Shown here: one piece after another, positions 33,484 to 41,774 of the stretch
How positions within the stretch are numbered: position 1 is the stretch's first letter
How the letters are laid out: each line of letters opens with the position of its first letter
Assembly (NCBI GenBank): GCA_022647725.1
Contig: JALCLG010000001.1
Location: 1,528,001-1,592,000, forward strand
Source: Bacilli bacterium
Lineage (GTDB): Bacteria; Bacillota_I; Bacilli_A; RFN20; CAG-288
Length of the DNA stretch: 64,000 nt
Direction: 5' to 3'
Translations under genes and position numbers: made by a program
Notes under the pieces: model-generated
Told to the model about the DNA's origin: nothing
Seen by the model: the letters and a program-made list of their open reading frames with translations, nothing else
The model's database searches: none

Positions 33484-33700
33484 GGGAGACCTTTCTTTCC
33501 GGCATAGTCTAAAATTTTGGTTCCCTATGCCTTAGAACCTTTCTCTCGAAAAAGATCACAACTCACAGCACGTCTATACACCGACAATTATTCCAACAAT
33601 CTTTTTATAGAGAAGACTCAGATAAGGTTATCTAAGTCCTTGATTATTATATAAAAAATCTTTCCCCTTGGATAGAGAATTATTAAACATTTGCCAAGAA
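33484..33700 (-). other. Upstream region of rny with a 22-nt dyad
   Basis: No gene is seen. The segment is AT-rich. At 33616-33637 lies a dyad, ACTCAGATAA-GG-TTATCTAAGT, ten-base arms with one mismatch and no adjacent T-run, so it looks more like an operator than a terminator. Several weak -10-like boxes exist on the minus strand, including one around 33645-33655. A short inverted repeat GCATAG/CTATGC lies near 33502-33532. Confidence 0.45.
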
Positions 33701-33729
33701 AAATAAAAAGGAGGGCTTGTAAGCCCTCC
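33701..33729 (-). terminator. Terminator after recA
   Basis: Minus strand: GGAGGGCTT (33729-33721), short loop, AAGCCCTCC (33718-33710), then TTTTTATTT. Nine-bp stem with U-rich tail, starting seven bases after the recA stop. Confidence 0.9.
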
Positions 33730-33735
33730 CTTGAA

Positions 33736-34833
33736 TCAGTTCTCTTCGCTCGTATCCGGCGTCACTTCGACGGGTGCGCTTGGTTCACTTGCCGTCCCGG
33801 TTGTCGGATGCAAGGCCAGTTTCACCTTAGCCTCAATCTCATCATGAAGCGTCGGGTTGTCATTAAGCCAACTATAGATAGAGACGATGCCTTGGCCGAT
33901 TCTCTCACCTTTGTAGGAGAACCAGCTTCCGCTCTTTTCTATGACGTTGTAGTCAATGGCCAACTGGGCGAGTTCATGCTCCTGAGAGATGCCTTTTCCG
34001 AAGATCAGGTCGATCTTGCAGGAACGGTACGGCGGGGCAACCTTGTTCTTGACGACCTTGACGTTGATGACGTTGCCGATGTACTGATCGCCTTCCTTGA
34101 TCTGATCCGCCCGGCGGATTTCGATCCGGATGGTGGCATAGAACTTCAAGGCCCGGCCGCCGGTCGTGGTCTCAGGGTTGCCATACATGACGCCGACCTT
34201 CTCACGGAGCTGGTTGATGAAGATGACGGTGCAGTTGCTCTTGGCTAGGATGCCTGCCAGTTTACGTAAGGCTTTCGACATCAGCCGCGCCTGCAGGCCG
34301 ACCGAGGAATCTTCAAAGGTTCCCTCAAGTTCGGCCTTGGGAACCAAAGCCGCAACGGAATCGACGACAATCAGATCAATGGCATTGGATTTCGCCAGCA
34401 TATCGACGATTTCCAAAGCCTGTTCGCCGTAATCCGGCTGCGAGAGCACCAGGTCATCGACATTGACGCCCAAGGTCTTGGCATAATCCGGATCGATGGC
34501 GTGCTCGGCATCGATGAAGGCTGCCCGGCCGCCCATCTTCTGAACTTCGGCGATGGCTTCCAAGGCAAAGGTCGTTTTACCGGCACTTTCAGGGCCGTAG
34601 ATTTCCACGATTCTGCCTTTCGGATAGCCCCCGACACCTAACGCGGCATCCAAAAGCAGGGAACCTGAAGGGATCACGCCGACATCGACGGCCGGCTGAT
34701 CGCTCATCTTCATGATGATGCCCTTATCGTTGAAATAACTGCGGATGTCCTTCAGCGTCGCTTCCAGCGCCTCGTCTTTCTCATCGACCGGCACTTTCGC
34801 CTCGTCTTTCTTCTTAACTGTGGTCTTGTCCAT
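33736..34833 (-). CDS. recA: Recombinase RecA
   Basis: Strand-exchange ATPase for homologous recombination and SOS induction. 365 residues from ATG 34833 ([13 protein letters not shown]), with GAAAGGA about ten bases upstream; an upstream ATG at 34851 would include that ribosome site. A Lys/Glu-rich N-terminus precedes Walker [13 protein letters not shown]; then [25 protein letters not shown], and the L2 loop [16 protein letters not shown]. The C-terminus ends with an acidic SEEN. No LexA-like operator was recognised. Works with RecU and the ComEA/EC genes in the window. Confidence 0.97.
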   Translation of the reverse strand: MDKTTVKKKDEAKVPVDEKDEALEATLKDIRSYFNDKGIIMKMSDQPAVDVGVIPSGSLLLDAALGVGGYPKGRIVEIYGPESAGKTTFALEAIAEVQKMGGRAAFIDAEHAIDPDYAKTLGVNVDDLVLSQPDYGEQALEIVDMLAKSNAIDLIVVDSVAALVPKAELEGTFEDSSVGLQARLMSKALRKLAGILAKSNCTVIFINQLREKVGVMYGNPETTTGGRALKFYATIRIEIRRADQIKEGDQYIGNVINVKVVKNKVAPPYRSCKIDLIFGKGISQEHELAQLAIDYNVIEKSGSWFSYKGERIGQGIVSIYSWLNDNPTLHDEIEAKVKLALHPTTGTASEPSAPVEVTPDTSEEN

Positions 34834-34884
34834 GTGATCCAGTCCTTTCATAGTCTATTGGCAGATTCGAAGACTTTTGTCCAA

Positions 34885-35385
34885 CTATTTCTTCTCGGCC
34901 GGGGCTTCTGCTTCCGGTTTCGGCAGTGCTTTGACCTTATCCAAAAGGGTCAAAAAGGCTAATTCAACGCACTGATTCCTGACTTCGGCACGATCGCCGG
35001 AGAAGTGAGCCTTGATGGCATAAAGCTTGGTCAGGACCCGGATGGCGAGATAGGCATCGCCGACCGGCTTGCCTTCCTGAGCATCGGGTCCGGCATTTCC
35101 CGTTAAGGAAACACTGGCATCCGTTCCTAAGGTCCGGCTGCAGGCTAAAGCCATTTCTTCAGCGCATTCCTTGGAAATGGCACCATAGGTGTCCAGCGTC
35201 TCTTTGCGGACGCCGGCTTTGATCTTGGCATCGTTGGAATAGGTGACATAGCCACCCTTGAAAGCCTGACTGGCTCCGGGGATGGCGGTGAAGGTGGCCG
35301 CAAAAAGACCGCCCGTCAACGATTCCATGCAGGATAAGGTCAGCTTCCGACATACCAGCTCATCCAACAATTCTTTCTTTTCCAT
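34885..35385 (-). CDS. pncC: CinA C-terminal-domain protein (nicotinamide-nucleotide amidohydrolase type)
   Basis: 166 residues: only the amidohydrolase domain, without the N-terminal MoCF-like domain of full CinA. Motifs: LSCMESLTGGLFAATFTAIPGAS, GGYVTYSNDAKI, SLTGNAGPDAQEGKPVGDAYLAI. The family deamidates nicotinamide mononucleotide. Position between pgsA and recA is that of cinA in Bacillus. Short A/P/E-rich tail at the C-terminus. Confidence 0.88.
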   Translation of the reverse strand: MEKKELLDELVCRKLTLSCMESLTGGLFAATFTAIPGASQAFKGGYVTYSNDAKIKAGVRKETLDTYGAISKECAEEMALACSRTLGTDASVSLTGNAGPDAQEGKPVGDAYLAIRVLTKLYAIKAHFSGDRAEVRNQCVELAFLTLLDKVKALPKPEAEAPAEKK

Positions 35386-35388
35386 CTT

Positions 35389-36036
35389 TTATTTTTCTCC
35401 TTCGAAGACATCGCTATTCTGATAAAAATAGATGAAGCACGAGACCAACGACATCACCAGCGTCACCAGGCAGAGACAGTTGGTGACGATGTAGGTGTAT
35501 TCCCAATGACCGGCAGCCGTCAAAGAAAGGTAGCTGAAGGGGAAGCCGTTGAGGAAGAGGACCGGCACGACGATCATCTCCATCACGGTCTTGATCTTGC
35601 CGTAGATATTGGCGGCTAAGACCCGGCCTTTGGAATTGGCAAGCATCCGTAGCCCGTCCATGGCCAAGTCCCGTCCGACGATGAAGACGGTGATGACCGG
35701 GAAGAGGTAGAAATGGCCGTTGGCATCGAGCCTTGTCGTCAAGAGGATGAAGGAGGAATCGACGAGGAACTTGTCGGCTAACGGATCCATGAACTTGCCC
35801 AGATCGGTGATGAGGTTGTGGCTTCTGGCCAGATGGCCGTCGACGGCGTCAGTGATGGAGCCGATGATGAAGAGCACCGCACAGACCAGATCAATCCAGG
35901 TAAATCCCGACGTCCCCAGTTGCGGAGCAAAGTCCTTGGCCTGGGGCAGATAGGAGAGGCAGAAGACGAGAATGACTAACAGCGTCATGAAAAACCGTAT
36001 CAGCGTGATTTTATTCGGCGCATTCAGTTTTCCCAT
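35389..36036 (-). CDS. pgsA: CDP-diacylglycerol-glycerol-3-phosphate 3-phosphatidyltransferase
   Basis: Makes phosphatidylglycerophosphate, the first committed step of phosphatidylglycerol and cardiolipin synthesis. 215 residues with about five to six membrane helices. The CDP-alcohol motif is complete: D-G-x2-A-R-x8-G-x3-D-x3-D in VDGHLARSHN...GKFMDPLAD. Start MGKLNAPNKITLIRF at 36036, with AAAGGAACAG upstream; a longer frame to 36078 lies within the RNase P RNA and is not used. Followed by the cinA-type gene after 3 nt. Confidence 0.95.
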   Translation of the reverse strand: MGKLNAPNKITLIRFFMTLLVILVFCLSYLPQAKDFAPQLGTSGFTWIDLVCAVLFIIGSITDAVDGHLARSHNLITDLGKFMDPLADKFLVDSSFILLTTRLDANGHFYLFPVITVFIVGRDLAMDGLRMLANSKGRVLAANIYGKIKTVMEMIVVPVLFLNGFPFSYLSLTAAGHWEYTYIVTNCLCLVTLVMSLVSCFIYFYQNSDVFEGEK

Positions 36037-36054
36037 GAACCTGTTCCTTTCAAA

Positions 36055-36424
36055 GTGAGTTCCGGCCCTGTAAGCCATGTTATGTCGAGGATGACAATTT
36101 ATCTGAGCAGAATTGCTTCTGCACGCCAGTCGGGATTCGTTTCTCCCTTCTGACTTCCCTTACCAAAATTTAGGTTTCTCGCTTGTGGGGCTTTCCATCG
36201 TTGCATTCCTCAGGTTTCCCTAAGGTTCGTCACTGTGGAGCTTTCAAGAGAAGACATCCTGTCCGAAGATTTAGATTCTTCTCTGCCGTTAGGGACTCCT
36301 CCCTACCCAAAGTCATGTATTTCCTTTGGCAGCAAACACTGTCAGCATCGCAGCTGGCGCGAGCATGGACTTTCCTCAAACAGGTATCGCTACCTGCCTG
36401 CAGTCATCGAGGCCGGAGACTAGA
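36055..36424 (-). ncRNA. rnpB: RNase P RNA (type B)
   Basis: Catalytic RNA that matures tRNA 5' ends. Minus strand. The 5' part has the universal GAGGAAAGTCCATGCTCGC block (near 36383-36365), preceded by TGCAGGCAGGTAGC. The 3' part has CGAGAAACCTAAATTTTGG followed by TAAGGGA, and ends with AACATGGCTTACAG (~36086-36073). TCCGGCC near 36413 pairs with GGCCGGA near 36061-36067 to form P1. Location beside gpsB matches Bacillus. Ends are estimated within a few bases. Confidence 0.95.
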
Positions 36425-36790
36425 CTATTCGACCGTATTCGGATTGATGCCGGCTTTGGCTAACGCTTTTTCCAAGGCAGAGATGCGCTTTAAGAGTTCG
36501 AGGTTGTTTAAGGACGCTTCCGAGTTGTTGGTAATGCCGCTTAAGCGGCTTTTCAGCGATACGTTCTCGGCTTCGACGGCCGAGAGCTGTTCATTGAGAA
36601 GCTTGATTTTGCTGTTGAGCAGGGCGGTTTCTTCATCGACATCGCTGGTATAAGCCTCGAAGGCTTCGTAATCCTTGATGACGATATCCAAAAACGAGTC
36701 GACCTGCAGGGCATCATACCCAGGCTTGGTTCCTTCAAATTCCTTGTGCAGGATTTTGTTTGAATCCAGAACGAGCTTTACCGTAGCCAT
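36425..36790 (-). CDS. gpsB: DivIVA-domain cell division protein (GpsB-like)
   Basis: 121 residues. N-terminal DivIVA domain with LHKEFEGTKPGYDALQVDSFLDIVIKDY-type pattern (KPGYDALQVDSFLD), coiled coil ~45-85, short C-terminal helical segment. GpsB proteins recruit penicillin-binding proteins to the division site. Small size and placement immediately upstream of rnpB, as in Bacillus, favour GpsB over full DivIVA. A TATAAT at 36817-36812 is the likely -10. Confidence 0.85.
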   Translation of the reverse strand: MATVKLVLDSNKILHKEFEGTKPGYDALQVDSFLDIVIKDYEAFEAYTSDVDEETALLNSKIKLLNEQLSAVEAENVSLKSRLSGITNNSEASLNNLELLKRISALEKALAKAGINPNTVE

Positions 36791-36811
36791 TGCATTTTCT
36801 CCTACCCGTTA

Positions 36812-36817
36812 ATTATA
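36812..36817 (-). promoter_or_regulatory. Likely gpsB -10 box
   Basis: TATAAT on the minus strand, 21 bases before the gpsB start, with GTAGGAG-type ribosome site between. The -35 is not clear. The gap up to 36981 holds nothing else that I recognise apart from weak plus-strand promoter-like sequence before the next gene. Confidence 0.5.
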
Positions 36818-36981
36818 TCGCTTAACGAAAAGCAAGAGAACAGCAAAGATAAAATAAATTGATTCTAAGGTACTGCTTAAAGAACATCTCTGCAAAGTCA
36901 GAAAACCGAAAGAATGCTTTTCCTTAGCTTTAGGGGTAATGAAATGGTAGAATAAGAGCCAGGAAAAACGAGGATATAAAA

Positions 36982-37824
36982 ATGTTTACCATTCTCAAGA
37001 AGGAATGTCTCAATCCGACCGTGACCCGCCTCGTGATCTTAGCGCCTTATGTCGCTAAGAAAGCGTTGCCCGGCCAGTTCGTCATCATCCGTCCCGATGC
37101 GGACGGCGAACGGATTCCGTTCACCGTAGCTGCGACGGATCCGGTCAAGGGAACCGTCACCATCATCTTCCAGGTCGTCGGTGCCTCGACGGCCAAGCTC
37201 AATCATCTTAAGGAAGGCGAGGCTGTGGCCGATTTTGTCGGTCCGTTAGGCCGTCCGAGCGCTTTGGATGGTCTGAAGAAGGTGGCCGTGGTCGGCGGCG
37301 GCGTGGGCTGCGCCATTGCCTTGCCGGTCGCCGAGAAGCTTCATGCCAACAAGACCGACGTCACCTCGATTGTCGGCTTCCGTACGAAGGATCTGGTGAT
37401 TCTTGAAAAGGAATTCACCGCCTGCTCCAACAAGTTCATCCGCATGAGCGATGATGGCACCTGGGGCGAAAAAGGCCTCGTGACCGCGGCTCTGGAAAGA
37501 GAAATCCTTGCCGGCGAGAAGTACGATGAAGTCATCACCATCGGGCCTATCATCATGATGAAATTTGTCTCGCAGCTGACCCAAAAGTACAACGTCAAGA
37601 CGGTCTGCTCGATGAACCCGATCATGATCGATGGCACGGGTATGTGCGGCGGCTGCCGTATTGTCGTGGGCGGTCAGATGAAGTTTGCCTGCGTCGATGG
37701 ACCGGATTTCGATGCCCATCAGGTCGACTTCGATTCGGCGATGCTCCGCAACGGCATGTACCGGGAGTTCGAGAAGAAGAAGTATGATGAGACCTGCAAT
37801 CTCTTCAAGAAGGAGGTCTGCTAA
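36982..37824 (+). CDS. nfnA: Ferredoxin-NADP reductase-type subunit (NfnA / sulfide dehydrogenase beta-like)
   Basis: 280 residues. FAD-binding beta-barrel (~1-95, with GQFVIIRP and PFTV), NAD-binding Rossmann fold (~96-210, VAVVGGGVGCAIALPVAE), and a C-terminal [2Fe-2S] site CGGCRIVVGGQMKFACVDGPDFD-like (MCGGCR...FACVDGP). The family is the small subunit of NADH-dependent ferredoxin:NADP oxidoreductase. GAGGAT lies seven bases upstream. Next gene starts 2 nt after its stop, so they form a heterodimer unit. Confidence 0.85.
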   Translation: MFTILKKECLNPTVTRLVILAPYVAKKALPGQFVIIRPDADGERIPFTVAATDPVKGTVTIIFQVVGASTAKLNHLKEGEAVADFVGPLGRPSALDGLKKVAVVGGGVGCAIALPVAEKLHANKTDVTSIVGFRTKDLVILEKEFTACSNKFIRMSDDGTWGEKGLVTAALEREILAGEKYDEVITIGPIIMMKFVSQLTQKYNVKTVCSMNPIMIDGTGMCGGCRIVVGGQMKFACVDGPDFDAHQVDFDSAMLRNGMYREFEKKKYDETCNLFKKEVC

Positions 37825-37826
37825 TC

Positions 37827-39308
37827 ATGGCTTACAACAAGAGTCCTAAGAAGACGGCAATGCCGACTCAGGAAGCCAGCGTCCGCGCCCATAATTTCGA
37901 GGAAGTAACCCTCGGCTATACCGCCGAGATGGCTATCAACGAAGCTCAGCGCTGCCTGCACTGCAAGAATCAGCCCTGCGTCACGGGCTGCCCTGTCTCC
38001 ATCCATATTCCGGATTTCATTTCCAAGGTCGCTGAAGGCAAATTCGAGGAAGCCTATGAGATTATTTCCCTTACTTCGTCTCTGCCGGCTGTCTGCGGCC
38101 GTGTCTGCCCGCAGGAGACCCAGTGCGAAGGCAAGTGCACCCGTGGCCTAATGCCGCTTCTGGAAAACGGCAAGCCGGTGTTAGATGCCGAAGGCAAAGC
38201 GAAGCATCAGGATCCGGTGGCCATCGGCCGTCTGGAGCGTTTTGTTGCCGACTATCATCGGGAACATGCGACCGGTCAGAACACCGTTGTTCCGTCCAAT
38301 GGTCATAAGGTTGCCGTCGTCGGTTCCGGTCCTTCATCCTTAACCTGCGCCGGCGATCTCCGCCGTCTGGGCTATGATGTCACCGTCTTTGAGGCCCTGC
38401 ATGTGGCCGGCGGTGTTCTGATGTATGGCATTCCGGAGTTCCGTCTCCCCAAGGCCATCGTTCAGGCCGAGGTCGAGAATCTGAAGAAACAGGGCGTGAC
38501 CATCATGACTGATATGGTCATCGGCCGTGTCCTTTCCGTCGATGAACTGTTAGGCGAACAGGGCTTCGAGGCTGTCTTTGTCGGCACCGGAGCAGGTCTG
38601 CCTAAATTCATGGGCATCCCGGGCGAGAATGCCAAGGGCGTCTATTCCGCCAACGAATTCCTGACCCGTATGAATCTGATGAAGTCCTATAAGGCCGATA
38701 GCGATACCCCGATCGAACATCCGCATAAGGTGGCGGTGGTCGGCGGCGGCAATGTCGCGATGGATGCCTGCCGCAGTGCGTTACGTTTAGGAGCCGAGAA
38801 GGTCTATTGCGTCTACCGTCGCAGCATGGCGGAGCTTCCGGCCCGTCGGGAGGAAGTCGAGCATGCTCAAGAGGAAGGCGTCACCTTCTATCTGCTTCAT
38901 AATCCGGTTGAGATCCTGGAAGATAAGGAAGGCACGCCGAAGACCAATCCGAACTTCGGCTTTGTCAAGGGCATCAAGATCGTCGAGATGACCTTAGGCG
39001 AACCGGATGCTTCCGGCCGTCGCAAGCCGATTGAAAAGCCCAACTCCGAAAGCGTCCTCGATGTCGATTGCGTCATCATGGCCTTAGGCACCAGCCCGAA
39101 TCCGCTCATCAAGGATACGACCCCTGGCATTGAGACCAATCCGCATGGCTGTCTGGTCGTCAACGAAGCCAACAACGAAACCACCAAGGACGGTGTCTTT
39201 GCCGGCGGTGATGCCGTGACCGGCGCTGCGACCGTGATTCTGGCGATGGGAGCCGGCAAGAAAGCCGCCGCTGCCATCGACAGCTACATCCAGGCCAAAG
39301 CCAAGTAA
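37827..39308 (+). CDS. nfnB: NADPH-dependent glutamate synthase small-chain-like subunit (NfnB/GltD family)
   Basis: 493 residues. N-terminal cluster-binding region with CLHCKNQPCVTGCPVSI (~46-62) and CGRVCPQETQCEGKCTRG (~91-108), then FAD-binding VAVVGSGPSSLTCAGDL, NADPH-binding VAVVGGGNVAMDACRSALRLG, and C-terminal VFAGGDAVTGAATVILAMGAGKKAA. Paired with the FAD/[2Fe-2S] subunit, it suggests Nfn-type electron bifurcation between ferredoxin, NADH and NADPH; homotetrameric glutamate synthase remains an alternative. No GltS large chain is visible. Confidence 0.85.
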   Translation: MAYNKSPKKTAMPTQEASVRAHNFEEVTLGYTAEMAINEAQRCLHCKNQPCVTGCPVSIHIPDFISKVAEGKFEEAYEIISLTSSLPAVCGRVCPQETQCEGKCTRGLMPLLENGKPVLDAEGKAKHQDPVAIGRLERFVADYHREHATGQNTVVPSNGHKVAVVGSGPSSLTCAGDLRRLGYDVTVFEALHVAGGVLMYGIPEFRLPKAIVQAEVENLKKQGVTIMTDMVIGRVLSVDELLGEQGFEAVFVGTGAGLPKFMGIPGENAKGVYSANEFLTRMNLMKSYKADSDTPIEHPHKVAVVGGGNVAMDACRSALRLGAEKVYCVYRRSMAELPARREEVEHAQEEGVTFYLLHNPVEILEDKEGTPKTNPNFGFVKGIKIVEMTLGEPDASGRRKPIEKPNSESVLDVDCVIMALGTSPNPLIKDTTPGIETNPHGCLVVNEANNETTKDGVFAGGDAVTGAATVILAMGAGKKAAAAIDSYIQAKAK

Positions 39309-39353
39309 CTTTTCGTCTTCAAAACTGTTTGCTTTCAAAATAGTTTGAACGAA

Positions 39354-39388
39354 CCTCAGTCCACTTTGCTATAATCAAGGGACTGAGG
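39354..39388 (+). promoter_or_regulatory. marR promoter inside an inverted repeat
   Basis: CCTCAGTCC (39354-39362) and GGACTGAGG (39380-39388) form a perfect 9-bp inverted repeat around TATAAT at 39370-39375; the right arm supplies the GAGG ribosome site of the MarR-family gene. It may be an autoregulatory operator, or a hairpin partly terminating nfnB transcripts (TTTT follows). Confidence 0.55.
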
Positions 39389-39397
39389 TTTTCAATT

Positions 39398-39874
39398 ATG
39401 GAACAAACACCCTTTGATATTTCGTCGGAACTGAATGAAAAGATCCAACGGCTGATGGGCTATCTCTCCAAGGCCAAGGACAATGGCGAGCTGCAGATTT
39501 TCTCGTCCCTGTTTACCTTGGACTATGAGATCATCGGCTATCTGTATCATCATCCCAATGCGCATCCCAGCGAGATGGCTGACTTCCTAAAAGTCACCCG
39601 TCCCAACATCGCTGCCAATCTCCGCGTGCTGGAATCCAAGGATTTCTTGGAGCGTCTCATCGATGAAAAGAATCGTCGCCAGGTCTATGTCAACCTTACC
39701 GATAAAGGCCGTACCTATTATGAAGTATGCCAGAAACAGCTTGCCTATCTCTTTTCAGGTTGGTTTGCTATCCTCGGACCGGAAGAAGTTGAGCATCTCT
39801 TCACCATTCTGGATAAGTCCTGCCGTCCGGAACTGATGACGGACAACCTCAAGAACTTCAGCTTCGGTGATTAA
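39398..39874 (+). CDS. MarR-family transcriptional regulator
   Basis: 158 residues. Winged helix at ~45-110: IIGYLYHHPNAHPSEMADFLKVTRPNIAANLRVLESKDFLERL with wing DEKNRRQVYVNLTDKG. Such proteins dimerise and bind short palindromes, often their own promoter; a perfect inverted repeat lies at 39354-39388. Followed immediately by an exonuclease gene and recU, which are less usual targets for MarR control. The ligand is unknown. Confidence 0.88.
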   Translation: MEQTPFDISSELNEKIQRLMGYLSKAKDNGELQIFSSLFTLDYEIIGYLYHHPNAHPSEMADFLKVTRPNIAANLRVLESKDFLERLIDEKNRRQVYVNLTDKGRTYYEVCQKQLAYLFSGWFAILGPEEVEHLFTILDKSCRPELMTDNLKNFSFGD

Positions 39875-40609
39875 ATGAGCTTCCCCTTATTGAATGACGC
39901 CTTAGGCGCCAGCGATGCGTTGGTCTTCTTCGATTTCGAAGCCACCCAGTTTTCCCACAAGGCCATCTCTTTGGGAATCGTTCTGGTTCCCCGGAAGCCG
40001 GGTCCGCTGACGTTGAAAAGTTTCGGAAAGCCTCTTACCTACCAGACCCTGATCCTGACGGAAGACAACATCGGCCATGTGGTGACCCAGATGACCGGAC
40101 TGACCCGCAAGGATCTTTCGGATTCCGGCAAACACTTTGCCACGGTCGTCAAGGAAGTCCGGAACCTCTTGCGTCCTTACCATGAGAAATCTTTTATCAG
40201 CTATGGTCCGGGCGACATCACCATCTTCCGCAACACGGTCGACTCCCATCTGGCTTTCGAAAGCGACCTTTTACGGACCTTCGAGAAGCATTATTTTGAT
40301 TTCTATGACTATCTCCGCCGCTATCTGGTCGATAATCATGGCCAGGCCCTATCCATCCATAAACTGCTGGATCACTATCAGATCCGGCTGGACGGCAAAG
40401 AACATGACTCGCTCTTTGATGCCGAGGCTCTCTTTGAGATCTTCTCCCGTTTCATCGCCCATGAGGAGCAGACGGCCAAGGATATCCTTAACTGCTATGA
40501 GTTCAACCATAGCCTGGAAGACGTCAACCGCAAACTGGCCCGGAAGGTGCTGACTACCGGCAAAGCCACGACGCAGGATCTGCTGACGTTTCTGAAGGAG
40601 AGCCTATGA
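39875..40609 (+). CDS. DEDDh-type 3'-5' exonuclease
   Basis: 244 residues. ExoIII motif VFFDFEATQFSHKAISLGIV (D and E of motif I in DFEAT), central GPGDITIFRNTV, and HDSLFDAEALFEIFSRF carrying His and Asp of motif III. Resembles DNA polymerase III epsilon/KapD-like nucleases; whether it acts on DNA or RNA is not decided by sequence. Starts directly after the MarR stop and overlaps recU (ATGA). Confidence 0.82.
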   Translation: MSFPLLNDALGASDALVFFDFEATQFSHKAISLGIVLVPRKPGPLTLKSFGKPLTYQTLILTEDNIGHVVTQMTGLTRKDLSDSGKHFATVVKEVRNLLRPYHEKSFISYGPGDITIFRNTVDSHLAFESDLLRTFEKHYFDFYDYLRRYLVDNHGQALSIHKLLDHYQIRLDGKEHDSLFDAEALFEIFSRFIAHEEQTAKDILNCYEFNHSLEDVNRKLARKVLTTGKATTQDLLTFLKESL

Positions 40610-41226
40610 TCAACTACCCCGATGGCCGCAAGGCCGAGATCGTCCGAAAAGACACCTCGACGGATCACCGCCTCAAAGCCAACCGCACCGAGGCCGATGC
40701 CGCCCGGGACAAATACCTGAAAGCCAACATGGGCATGGAGTTTGAGGCGGAAGTCTCCTCCTCCTGCGACTATTTTAGGGAGAAAGGCATTGCCGACATC
40801 TATAAAAGACCGACCCCGATCAAAGTCGTGAAGATGTCCAAAGAGCATCCGGGCATGATCTCGGAAGCCTACTTCCAGGAGAAATCCACCACCGATTATG
40901 TCGGCATCTACCATGGAAAATACATTGATTTCGAATGCAAGGAGACCATCCACGACGAGATCCCTTATGCGATGATAAGGGAGCAGCAGTTCCGCCATCT
41001 CGATACCATCATTAAGATGGGCGGCATCGGCTTTTTCCTAGTCTCCTTCAAGAAGTATGCGGAGGCCTATCTCTGTCCGGCAACGTATTTGCTGGAAGCC
41101 ATCAAAAACGGCCAGCATCCCAGCTTCAAGCGCACCTTCTTTATCGAACATGGCGTGCTTCTGAAGCGAGGCTACCAGCCGGCATATGATCTGATTTCAG
41201 CGATTCAGCAAGTCTACAAGATTTAG
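40606..41226 (+). CDS. recU: Holliday junction resolvase RecU
   Basis: Cuts four-way junctions made by RecA. 206 residues. N-terminal region NYPDGRKAEIVRKD, core GMEFEAEVSSSCDYF, the metal-binding residues in EKSTTDYVGIYHGKYIDFECKET (Asp-Glu-x-Lys type), and the HLDTIIKMGGIGFFLVSF segment typical of Bacillota RecU. Overlaps the exonuclease gene by 4 bp. Its stop overlaps the convergent neighbour by 4 bp. Confidence 0.94.
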   Translation: MINYPDGRKAEIVRKDTSTDHRLKANRTEADAARDKYLKANMGMEFEAEVSSSCDYFREKGIADIYKRPTPIKVVKMSKEHPGMISEAYFQEKSTTDYVGIYHGKYIDFECKETIHDEIPYAMIREQQFRHLDTIIKMGGIGFFLVSFKKYAEAYLCPATYLLEAIKNGQHPSFKRTFFIEHGVLLKRGYQPAYDLISAIQQVYKI

Positions 41227-41768
41227 GCTTTCTTCTCGTCCTTCTTGGCTTCAGCCGGCTTCTCAGCCGCTATTTCAGCCGGTTTTTCCTCAGCCTTCGG
41301 GGCCTCGGCCTTCTTCGGCTCTTCCTTCAGGCGGAAGAACGTATCCTTGACCTTGACGACCTTGATCTCCTCGACCTGCGGATCCAATGTCAAGAGAGTG
41401 GCCGGACGCTCATAATCCACCGGCTTGTCGTTTTCAGTGATGGTGGCCTTCACCTTGATGCTGTCATCATGCTTGCAGCCAACGACATAATAGAAGACCG
41501 GCAGCTCCTTATCCGGATCGGCCGGACGCTTCACCAGCACTGACGAATAAGGAATATCGATCACGCCGAAGACGGTGATGGTCTTCTTCTCTGCATCGAA
41601 CGTGCCATGATAGGTCTTCTCATTGAAAACCTGATTGCCGACATAGACTTCGACTTCCGTAGCCTTGTCATTATAGGCGTGCTCAATGTTCGACTCCCGG
41701 TTGGAATCCGAGATGTCCTTCTTCAGCTTCGACCAGAAACCCGGCTTCTTTTCTTTCTCATCTGCCAT
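41223..41768 (-). CDS. Hypothetical protein with Ala/Lys/Glu/Pro-rich tail
   Basis: 181 residues, not recognised. Basic N-terminus (KPGFWSKLKKDI), a beta-rich middle (~35-140: EVYVGNQVFNEKTYHGTFD, TITVFGVIDIPYSSVLV), then a low-complexity tail of ~40 residues (AEAPKAEEKPAEIAAEKPAEAK). No signal peptide. GGAGG lies ten bases upstream. It follows the secreted endonuclease gene by 6 nt, so the two are probably cotranscribed. Ends 4 bp inside the recU 3' end. Confidence 0.7.
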   Translation of the reverse strand: MADEKEKKPGFWSKLKKDISDSNRESNIEHAYNDKATEVEVYVGNQVFNEKTYHGTFDAEKKTITVFGVIDIPYSSVLVKRPADPDKELPVFYYVVGCKHDDSIKVKATITENDKPVDYERPATLLTLDPQVEEIKVVKVKDTFFRLKEEPKKAEAPKAEEKPAEIAAEKPAEAKKDEKKA

Positions 41769-41774
41769 GTGTCA

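Noticed and set aside
36037..36078. A longer N-terminus for PgsA (MAYRAGTHFERNRF...)
   Set aside because: Those codons lie in and next to the 3' end of the RNase P RNA, and the internal ATG at 36036 has a ribosome site and aligns with the family start.
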